Assembly: GCF_002234675.1 (NCBI RefSeq)
Contig: NC_019867.2
Location: 30,942,614 to 31,006,613, forward strand
Origin: Oryzias latipes
Lineage: Eukaryota > Chordata > Actinopteri > Beloniformes > Adrianichthyidae
Direction: 5' to 3'
Length of the DNA: 64,000 nt
Numbering within the stretch: position 1 is the first letter of the stretch; each line of letters opens with the position of its first letter. Of this stretch, positions 55,441 to 64,000 are shown in pieces. Both the position numbers and the translations under genes were made by a program. Under the pieces are notes generated by a model. The model searched no databases. It was not told the origin of the DNA and was given only the letters and a program-made list of their open reading frames with translations.

Positions 55441-55446
55441 AATAAA
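55441..55446 (+). terminator. AATAAA, possible shld3 poly(A) signal
   Basis: Canonical signal followed by a gt/t-rich stretch. An earlier AATAAA lies at 55147-55152. If used, the 3' UTR (53998 onward) contains both MITE copies. Confidence 0.45.
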
Positions 55447-56029
55447 AGTTGATGTTTGTGCTGAAAGTCCGTCCTGTGTGACCGTAATGAGGCCGCTGCA
55501 TGTGACGGGAAAGCAGCAGCAGTCATGTGGGAGGAGTCAGTCTGGGCCCCTCCCACCTCCTTCAAAGCCCCCGACGTCTGAACAAAGCCGGAATGAACGA
55601 GCACAGCATGAATACAGTAAACCCCCCACACTTCAGTCTGACAGCTCTGCACGCTCAATTAACAACTAGGTTACCGGATATGACGTCAGTGCCCTGCCTC
55701 CTTGCGCATGTATAATCGTTATAATCTCCCATTAATCCCTCTTTATCACCTTTAGTGACGCTGCAAAAGAAAGACCAACGCAGTTAACTCCTATACATTA
55801 CTCACTTATTACGCATAAACACCAAATGATAACTATATCAACAGTACGGAGGCAATGGGTTTTATTGTGAAAATCTACACAAACACTCAGCAGTTTTCAC
55901 GTTTCCCCCCCAAAAAAGCCAAAGTGAGTTTTAGCTTAAAAAGAACATATTTTTGTTAATGTAATTCTAAATACGAAACCATTTTATTTGGGTATTTTCA
56001 CTGATTCTAGCCAAAGATCTCTTTTAATG

Positions 56030-56253
56030 TGATAGTCCCAGCCGGAAGTGGTTGGTGTTGCTGTGCTTGTTGCAGAAAGCCCAGACGGACGGCCGAGCCT
56101 TGCTCGCTCCGCTTCGACCCCATAAGCGGTGAAATAACGGGTGGTTGGTCTCCCGGTGGCGCTCCGTACGTCGTGTCGTTCACGCTGTCGGACCATGCCC
56201 CGCGCCGGCGTGTCCGTTGGAGGTTTCCGTGGGTGAAAAAGTTGCCAGACCAA
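56030..56253 (+). promoter_or_regulatory. CpG-rich block, candidate pik3r1 first (non-coding) exon
   Basis: A strongly CpG-rich stretch with an ETS-like gccggaagtgg near 56041 and a consensus donor, aaag|gtgagg, at 56253/56254. It lies 4 kb upstream of the pik3r1 start codon, whose own exon has a good acceptor at 60035-60036 and a 5' leader. A perfect TGACGTCA lies at 55681-55688. The link to pik3r1 is inferred. Confidence 0.4.
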
Positions 56254-56959
56254 AGGTGAGGCGTCGAGCTAACGGGGCTAAGCTAGCGCGGGCGCCCATT
56301 GTCGTCGCCCGTTTCTTCCTGGAGACATCCGCGGCTCGCGACGGTCAATCACCGTCTGCTTGTAGGGAGTGAAGTATTTTACATCTTAGAGCTGCTAAAA
56401 AATCCCAGAGAATAATTGTAGGTGTGAAGTAGATCTATAATTGTTTTCCTTCTGCTCTCGCCTGCTTTTTATTGTACCCACTCTGTGGATTTGGACGTTT
56501 TTCCTCCAAATAGTGCGTATAAATAAACATTTACGTTAACAATTTCACTTGTTTAGAGGAAGATGCTCGTTTCTGATTAGTCACAGTGTTTTTATTTTAT
56601 TTTATTTTTTTAAAACTTGGCCATCATCTATTATCATGGTCCAGATTTTCTTTTTTAATTGAACAATTGCAACATACAGAACAAAGAAATTGCAACATTT
56701 ATGCACATTTAATGTACATTACAATTCTGAATACATAATAAACATGTTACATCCTTAATTATTAGTATATTATGGTCCAGATCTGAATTAATAGTCGCGT
56801 TGGTTTTAATTGAATGCTGGGAAATCCCATCAGGTGATTCAGGATCTGTGATACTGTAGTGATTAAAACTATCATAATTATGTTGTTTTTATGTGGCTCC
56901 TGAAGTAATCTGTCAGGAAAAATATCTGTTTTTTAGCTCCATATTGGATGTTTTGAGTC

Positions 56960-57400
56960 AAATCTAGAATTTTACGCATTTGCTACAATTGGCTGGCCAC
57001 AATCTCCCGGCTCCGCCCCTTTCTGAGCATCCACCTGCAGACACACAGATCCAGGAACGTCTCTGTTTTCCACGTCTGAGCTGGATTCTGGATCAGAACT
57101 GGCCGGCTGGATCGCTCCCATATTGCTCTCCGTTTTTTGTTGCATTGCTAATGGTAGGTTGGGGTTGTGGGGGGGCTGTAAGCTAGCGGGAGAGCGTGTA
57201 AACAAAGGGATGATGGGAAATGAGAGGAGGCTTACTTCCACACCAACAGTCCCGCCCACAACTCCAGAGGTAAATATCTATAGCTGTAAGCTTGCTGGGG
57301 GAGCGTGCAAACAGAGAGCTCCGAGTTATGGGCAACGAGAAATGGGGGGCGGAGATTTCTAATGAACTCATTCCGCCCTGCAGAAACTACGCTTTAAAAA
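56960..57400 (-). repeat. dispersed repeat family A, inverted copy
   Basis: The complement encodes SNMGAIQPASSDPESSSDVENRDV, matching in frame the copy at 23873-24055. It borders the 30-bp satellite. Confidence 0.65.
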
Positions 57401-57503
57401 ACGACCACCAGGAACGGTTTAAGATCAAGAGGATTGGAGTGGGACTTTAGGGTGCCGCAGTTGCACTGCAGACGTTTGTATAGTTTAGTTGGGAATCCGA
57501 ATG

Positions 57504-59645
57504 GGAGCGTGCACGAAGAGGTGTCAAACGACAGGAGCGTGCACGAAGAGGTGTCAAACGACAGGAGCGTGCACGAACAGGTGTCAAACGACAGGAGCGT
57601 GCACGAACAGGTGTCAAAGGACAGGAGCGTGCACGAACAGGTGTCAAAGGACAGGAGCGTGCACGAACAGGTGTCAAACGACAGGAGCGTGCACGAACAG
57701 GTGTCAAAGGACAGGAGCGTGCAGGAACAGGTGTCAAAGGACAGGAGCGTGCACGAACAGGTGTCAAAGGACAGGAGCGTGCACGAACAGGTGTCAAAGG
57801 ACAGGAGCGTGCAGGAACAGGTGTCAAAGGACAGGAGCGTGCACGAACAGGTGTCAAAGGACAGGAGCGTGCACGAACAGGTGTCAAAGGACAGGAGCGT
57901 GCAGGAACAGGTGTCAAAGGACAGGAGCGTGCACGAACAGGTGTCAAAGGACAGGAGCGTGCACGAACAGGTGTCAAACGACAGGAGCGTGCACGAACAG
58001 GTGTCAAAGGACAGGAGCGTGCAGGAACAGGTGTCAAACGACAGGAGCGTGCACGAACAGGTGTCAAAGGACAGGAGCGTGCACGAACAGGTGTCAAAGG
58101 ACAGGAGCGTGCAGGAACAGGTGTCAAAGGACAGGAGCGTGCACGAACAGGTGTCAAAGGACAGGAGCGTGCACGAACAGGTGTCAAAGGACAGGAGCGT
58201 GCAGGAACAGGTGTCAAAGGACAGGAGCGTGCACGAACAGGTGTCAAAGGACAGGAGCGTGCACGAACAGGTGTCAAACGACAGGAGCGTGCACGAACAG
58301 GTGTCAAAGGACAGGAGCGTGCAGGAACAGGTGTCAAACGACAGGAGCGTGCACGAACAGGTGTCAAAGGACAGGAGCGTGCACGAACAGGTGTCAAAGG
58401 ACAGGAGCGTGCACGAACAGGTGTCAAACGACAGGAGCGTGCACGAACAGGTGTCAAAGGACAGGAGCGTGCAGGAACAGGTGTCAAAGGACAGGAGCGT
58501 GCACGAACAGGTGTCAAACGACAGGAGCGTGCACGAACAGGTGTCAAAGGACAGGAGCGTGCAGGAACAGGTGTCAAAGGACAGGAGCGTGCACGAACAG
58601 GTGTCAAAGGACAGGAGCGTGCACGAACAGGTGTCAAAGGACAGGAGCGTGCAGGAACAGGTGTCAAAGGACAGGAGCGTGCACGAACAGGTGTCAAAGG
58701 ACAGGAGCGTGCACGAACAGGTGTCAAAGGACAGGAGCGTGCAGGAACAGGTGTCAAAGGACAGGAGCGTGCACGAACAGGTGTCAAAGGACAGGAGCGT
58801 GCACGAACAGGTGTCAAACGACAGGAGCGTGCACGAACAGGTGTCAAAGGACAGGAGCGTGCAGGAACAGGTGTCAAACGACAGGAGCGTGCACGAACAG
58901 GTGTCAAAGGACAGGAGCGTGCACGAACAGGTGTCAAAGGACAGGAGCGTGCAGGAACAGGTGTCAAAGGACAGGAGCGTGCACGAACAGGTGTCAAAGG
59001 ACAGGAGCGTGCACGAACAGGTGTCAAAGGACAGGAGCGTGCAGGAACAGGTGTCAAAGGACAGGAGCGTGCACGAACAGGTGTCAAAGGACAGGAGCGT
59101 GCACGAACAGGTGTCAAACGACAGGAGCGTGCACGAACAGGTGTCAAAGGACAGGAGCGTGCAGGAACAGGTGTCAAACGACAGGAGCGTGCACGAACAG
59201 GTGTCAAAGGACAGGAGCGTGCACGAACAGGTGTCAAACGACAGGAGCGTGCACGAACAGGTGTCAAAGGACAGGAGCGTGCAGGAACAGGTGTCAAAGG
59301 ACAGGAGCGTGCACGAACAGGTGTCAAAGGACAGGAGCGTGCACGAACAGGTGTCAAACGACAGGAGCGTGCACGAACAGGTGTCAAACGACAGGAGCGT
59401 GCACGAACAGGTGTCAAACGACAGGAGCGTGCACGAACAGGTGTCAAAGGACAGGAGCGTGCACGAACAGGTGTCAAAGGACAGGAGCGTGCACGAACAG
59501 GTGTCAAACGACAGGAGCGTGCACGAACAGGTGTCAAACGACAGGAGCGTGCACGAACAGGTGTCAAACGACAGGAGCGTGCACGAACAGGTGTCAAAGG
59601 ACAGGAGCGTGCACGAACAGGTGTCAAACGACAGGAGCGTGCACG
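57504..59645 (+). repeat. 30-bp minisatellite, 71 units, with higher-order structure
   Basis: The unit is gcacgaacaggtgtcaaagg followed by acaggagcgt. Seventy-one full units run from 57511 to 59640 with no length change. Variation is almost confined to two positions (gcacg/gcagg and caaagg/caaacg). The first two units carry agag for acag. Since 30 is divisible by 3, four frames stay open for over 725 codons; they are not accepted as genes. Confidence 0.98.
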
Positions 59646-60324
59646 GACACAACGCTCTGTAAGCAGAAATGATTTCCAGTCATGCTACATCAGTCCTTCC
59701 CTCTGCGTCTGTTTAAAGCCGAGTTTCGTCTGGTTGGTTCTCTGCAGAAGCTGACCTACTTCCTGGGGAAACGGTTGCATAACCGCCAAATATTCAGGCA
59801 GGAAATGAGTTCTTCCGTATTGGGAGGCCAAACCGTGGAATACTTGACAGTAATGTGACCCACAGCGCAGCAGCTCGGTTCTGCTGCGTTCTTCCTACCC
59901 TGATCAATAAATCATGACGCAGTCATCAGAGAAGCTGCAGACACATTTTCGGCCCTGCCTCCTTTCAGGCTGCAGACTCTTTTTTTATCTTTTCTCTCGC
60001 CATTGACCTTTGACTGCCTCCCCCCTTGTCTCCCAGGTTGACCTGCGCCTCCACAGATGTGGCCTCTACCCCCCCCCAGCCTCCTGTTCACTACCGGAGA
60101 GGATGCTGCGTTGCGTGAGCGGCTGTGGCTCGGCCTGGAGGGATGACAGAGCATTAGCAGACATGGAGACGGGGGAGACGCACAAACAGCTGGAAACGCC
60201 ACATCTGCACAGCCGGGATTCTCCCCGTTAAATCCTCTCAGGACCACAGAAAACCCTATTTTTATATTCACGGTTGAGCCGGTTTTGTTAGCGATCGAGA
60301 AGCCATACGTCAAGAGACTTCAGA

Positions 60325-63300
60325 ATGAGTTCAGAGGGCTTTCAGTACCGCGCACTGTACGACTACAAGAAGGAGCGGGAGGAGGACATTGACCTGCACG
60401 TTGGCGACATGCTGCTGGTCAGTAAGGGAGCGCTGCTGGCGCTGGGGTGCAGCAACGGCGCCGAGGAGAGGCCGTCGGAGATCGGCTGGCTCCCGGGCTT
60501 CAACGAGACCACACAGGTAACGCCCACGCCGCCGGCTTTGCTCTGACGTGACTCCCCCCACGCTGGCGCCGTTCAGCTCGTAAGAGTTCTGCTTAAACTC
60601 TGGGTTTATTCCACCTTTCTACTAAAACGTGACAATGCTCCTTGTTTTGACGCATGCAGAATGTGACGCCATGACCGACGCTGTCATGCTTTGGTGGGCG
60701 TGTCTCTTCACAGCAGCACGCCAGAGGTCACCGGTTCAGATCCTGTCAGGTGGGATGACTGGCCTGAACTCTGGTTGGGACCAAACCTTAAACCGCCGGG
60801 CCCCTTGAACGTCTTGTTTGACGCGTGGCAGAGAGAGAAGTAAAGAGACTGAATCACATAAGTGCAAAAATGCTTCACAGCACCAAAAAAAAGACGAAGC
60901 CAGACCCACAAAGAAGACGGAAGTGGCTTAAAGCTAGAATGAGTTGATGTTGAAGAAAGCGTGTTGTGATTTGTTGTTTCTGGCTCAGGTTGGTGAGCCA
61001 AACCACCACAGTGTTTCTCTCTTTAGTCTCAATTTCCAGACCCGCCGCCTTTATGCAACGTGGTCGAGTTTCACCCATCACTGCTAACCCCACATGAGCA
61101 GATATGGCATCAGGAGTTTGTACACAACGGGTTTCTGCATTAAAAAAAACCCTGACGTGTTTTCATCTTGGTGGCCGGTGAAAACAAGCAGAGCTCCTTC
61201 ACGACCTTTCACCTCATTTCCGTTTTCATTTGGCTGCTTCATCACAGAGCACTGCGTCCGATAGCAGGCCGGTTGAGCCGCAGGGCGGACCAAATGGCTA
61301 TATTTATGTCCAGAAAGAGGAATTATCCTGACTTTGCTGTCAGCCGCAGCGGCCTGCTGATCCGAGCGTTCACACGCCTGTTCCCAAAGGTTTCCTGCTG
61401 AAGGATTTAGCAAAACAAAGAGCTTTGTTGTTAGCAGGTCTAGAACGAGGGTGATGGTCGCTCCAGTGGACCACAGAAGGGTTTGACCTGGAAATAGTTT
61501 CCCCTGTGGTCTTCTTTAGCCTGACAGTCATTCCAGTTTTGTTTTCTGTTCTGGTTACATTGGTGCAGTTCTGAGTCGGGCCGCACGAAAGGAGGAAAAC
61601 TTGTGATTTTATTGATCAATACTGCGATGACCATATAAAGTGCATACACGTACAAATGGCAAAATAAAAATATTTTTTTAAAGGTCCATATCCAGCTTTT
61701 CTTAACCCGTTCAGAGTAAACTATATTCACATTTGATCATAGATTACCCTTTTTTTTTTAAAATGAAATATTTCTTTTCCTGAGCTTTTTTCCTACCCAG
61801 GAATAAGACGACTCGACTTCTGAGGCTCCGCCTTTCTCCTTGTGGGTGCCGCCCATTTCATGACGTCACCCTAGAGCCGGCCTCCGCAGCGTGTCTGCAT
61901 TTCTAGTGTGTTGTGTGTCTGTTAGCGGGGCAAGCAGGAATGTGAGGAACCCCTAACTTTCATGGATTGGGAGGGGGTGGAGCTCAGAGAAAAATGGTTT
62001 TAGAGGAATACTCAGAAATGAACGGATCAAAATACCACTTTGGGATTTTTTTGGGGGGAGAAATCAACATTATAATACACTTAAAAGCTTGGTTTTGAAT
62101 GATAAGTCTTTTAAATAAGTAACGTAAATTATAAACATCAACACGGGAGGCGTGGATCTGACATAAAAAGGCTCCGTTCGGTCGGTCAAATGCCTAAAGG
62201 ACTTTATTTGATTTGTTAAATACGTCAAGCTGCCTGGAAATTATCTGGAGATGTGTGGAAACATTTAGAAGAAACTGTTTCTGTAGTAGAACTTTGTATG
62301 CTGTTTTTTTTTTTAAATTATTCCTGTCGTTCAGTTTCAACAATACTAAATCTAAAGCTAGCCGTGGTCTCATTTATCCGTTAGGGTTCCAGTAGCTGCT
62401 TTACCTTCAGCTGGTGGTGATTTCTTCTCTAGCTGCTGCTCTCCTGCGGCTGTTTTGGGTTTGTTTGTGAAGCAGAAGGAGTTTCGGGTCAAAACACAAA
62501 GTGGAGATGGAAGCAGCCCAAACATTTCACGTAGAAACGTTCTGATTTTTGTTCGTTTTTCTGCTTTTAAACACTTCCCTCACTGATTTAATCCTAAAGG
62601 AAAGTTTGCTTTGATTATCTCCAGATTTCCATGGCCATAGTTGTGTAAAAATAGATGAGGTTAATTGAAACGGTATTGCAAAGCCACAAAATGGGCGGCT
62701 GAACTGTTTGACTTCCTCTTCAGAGGAGAAAATGACTTCCTTCTGCTGGAGATGTCTGCAGAAAGCAGAGAGGATGAATGTTTGAACGGCTCTGTAAATT
62801 ATTGACACTATCGGCTCTGTAGATGTGAATGCGGCTGCAGCTCAGAGGATTGTGCACAAACTGGATGGTTTGTGTTCATTTATGAACTTTTAGATTCATT
62901 CTGACATTTAGATTTTTCTGTGGAGTCCAGGTATAAACCGTATTATTTCTCTAGAGAAGTCTGTGGGATTTTGGCTTCTTGGAACCAGCAGGTACTTCCT
63001 GTTTAAAGCGCCAAAGGGGGAGGAGTCACTCACTCCAGTTCTCCTATACAGTCAATGGCCTTGCTTGTAGTTTTACGTCACACCTACAAGCTTTTTCAAA
63101 CGGCGTATTTTCATTTGCTCCTGATTTACTACAATTTGAATAAAGAAATAGTCAGAAATGTAATTTTAAGTTAAAATGTCTTTATACATGTCATCCATCA
63201 TGAGAAAAGTGCAACAGGAACATTTTAAATACGCCATTTTTATTGGAGCGGGTCTTCAAACATGTCCGTTTGCGACCATCAGCCGCTGCCGGCGCTTCAT

Positions 63301-64000
63301 TTCTGCTCCAAATGGTTTCCGGTCTGAAGGAGGGTTGCAGTTTTAACCCGCCTTACGCTGAGCAGTCATCAAAGTGGTTCCTGGAAATGGTGACCCGCTG
63401 GAAAGAACCAGAGACTAAAGGAGACCTGGATGTTCCTGCAACAGGCAGGTTAGAATAAAAAGAGAAACGGCGTGTCTTTGGAAAACCACAGCAGTTCAGT
63501 CATCCAGGCATACAGACGGTGTCGGGGCTCCAGACCTCCTGGAAAAGTCCTGCAGTTTTAGTTGCAGCCCGTTTGGGGGCCGTGTTGCCAAAACATGGAA
63601 TCTGAGCAGGAAGGACAGGGACGTTAGGCCCACTAGTCACACGGTTCAGAGTATTTTGACTCCACAGTTCTTCTGGGCTCCACAGAAAAATCCAAATGTC
63701 AAAATAAGTTCATAAAAGAACACTCAGTCTGTGCAAAATCCTCTGAGCTCAACTTAAAAAAGAGTTATTGTTATTCTAACCAAAGCAAAGAGCTGCTATT
63801 GTTGGAGAAGGAGTTCACTGTTTGTGATGGCGGCCTACTGCACAGCAGACACCAGCTCTGGTTGGATTTTTCAAAATAAAATGTCAGTTTTGTGTTTTAT
63901 GTCGAAGTGTCTCCTTCCCATGTGCCTGACAGGAAAAAGGCGACTTCCCAGGGACATACGTGGAGTTTGTTGGAAGGAAAAGAATTTCCCCGCCCACCCC
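60325..64000 (+). CDS. pik3r1: PI3-kinase regulatory subunit p85 (5' part)
   Basis: p85 binds and stabilises the p110 catalytic subunit and brings it to phosphotyrosine receptors at the plasma membrane. Only the first two coding exons are in the window: 60325-60516 and 63933-64000 (continuing). They encode the N-terminal SH3 domain. [20 protein letters not shown] begins it; it continues with [13 protein letters not shown], then [20 protein letters not shown] and the start of a Pro-rich linker. The ALYDY, W and P-x-x-Y SH3 landmarks are present. [13 protein letters not shown] matches p85-alpha better than p85-beta, and the shld3 neighbour fits human 5q. pik3r2 is not excluded. The 5' leader (from about 60037) contains an upstream ORF starting at 60010 or 60103 and ending at 60231. 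Confidence 0.93.
60517..61679 (+). other. pik3r1 first coding intron, left part
   Basis: No recognised exon or element. Confidence 0.5.
61680..62085 (+). repeat. dispersed repeat family B copy
   Basis: Matches 8435-8975 in order: cagcttttcttaacccgttc, gaggctccgcctttctcctt, ggattgggagggggtggagc, agaggaatactcagaaatg. Confidence 0.75.
62935..63240 (-). repeat. two adjoining dispersed-repeat fragments
   Basis: 62935-63060 is an inverted relative of 19715-19860 (ggcttcttggaaccagcagg). 63090-63240 matches the tail of the family A copy at 24025-24140 (tttgctcctgatttac, aacaggaacat). Confidence 0.55.

Noticed and set aside
57504-59645. CRISPR-like array
   Set aside because: Repeats are directly tandem with no spacers, in a eukaryotic genome.
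57394-59672. Four frames of 726-752 codons
   Set aside because: Explained by a 30-bp repeat whose length is divisible by 3 and which lacks stops. Not supported as coding.

Overview
This window is vertebrate nuclear DNA and most probably comes from a teleost fish. Genes are split into many short exons with GT-AG introns. The transposon load is typical of fish: Tc1/mariner-type relics, tRNA-derived SINEs, L2-like and L1/Tx1-like LINE fragments, and many short terminal-inverted-repeat elements. One intron appears to be only about 75 nt. There are no bacterial operons, CRISPR arrays or viral genomes. Every gene I can support lies on the + strand.

Layout. (1) 1-16.5 kb: a LINE 3' fragment, a CRE/GC-box promoter, then arrdc1 in 8 coding exons (443 aa when spliced, every junction in frame). 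(2) 16.5-23 kb: an intergenic stretch of Tc1 relics, a SINE and dispersed repeats, with a CpG-rich block near 19.1-19.5 kb that may be the promoter of the next gene. (3) 23.0-41.2 kb: ehmt1 (GLP/G9a-type H3K9 methyltransferase) in 22 coding exons (1017 aa from the first supportable Met). Its introns hold a 1.1 kb CTC/CTG array, a 13-bp minisatellite and several TIR elements. (4) 41.2-51.5 kb: TE-rich spacer containing one intronless 471-codon gene of unknown function, with two palindromic CRE sites upstream. (5) 51.7-54 kb: shld3 (shieldin subunit 3) in two coding exons (234 aa). (6) 54-64 kb: an inverted pair of MITEs, a CpG-rich block that may be the first exon of pik3r1, a 71-unit 30-bp minisatellite with a 300-bp higher-order period, and the first two coding exons of a p85-type PI3K regulatory subunit (pik3r1-like), which runs off the right edge.

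Relationships. arrdc1 and ehmt1 are neighbours in human (9q34.3). SHLD3 and PIK3R1 lie fairly close together on human 5q12-13. The window therefore joins two blocks that are separate in mammals. The genes do not form one pathway: ARRDC1 acts in ESCRT/NEDD4-linked budding at the plasma membrane, EHMT1 in heterochromatin, SHLD3 in double-strand-break repair choice, and p85 in lipid signalling.

Most unusual observations: an isoleucine at the Phe/Tyr-switch position of the EHMT1 SET domain; loss of the acidic central segment of EHMT1; the unknown intronless gene with three copies of a K/R-S-W helix motif; the CTC/CTG array that starts about 10 nt after a splice donor and carries an internal ~540-bp duplication; and the higher-order 30-bp satellite. 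I had no database searches. Names rest on recognised protein similarity and splice-frame consistency.
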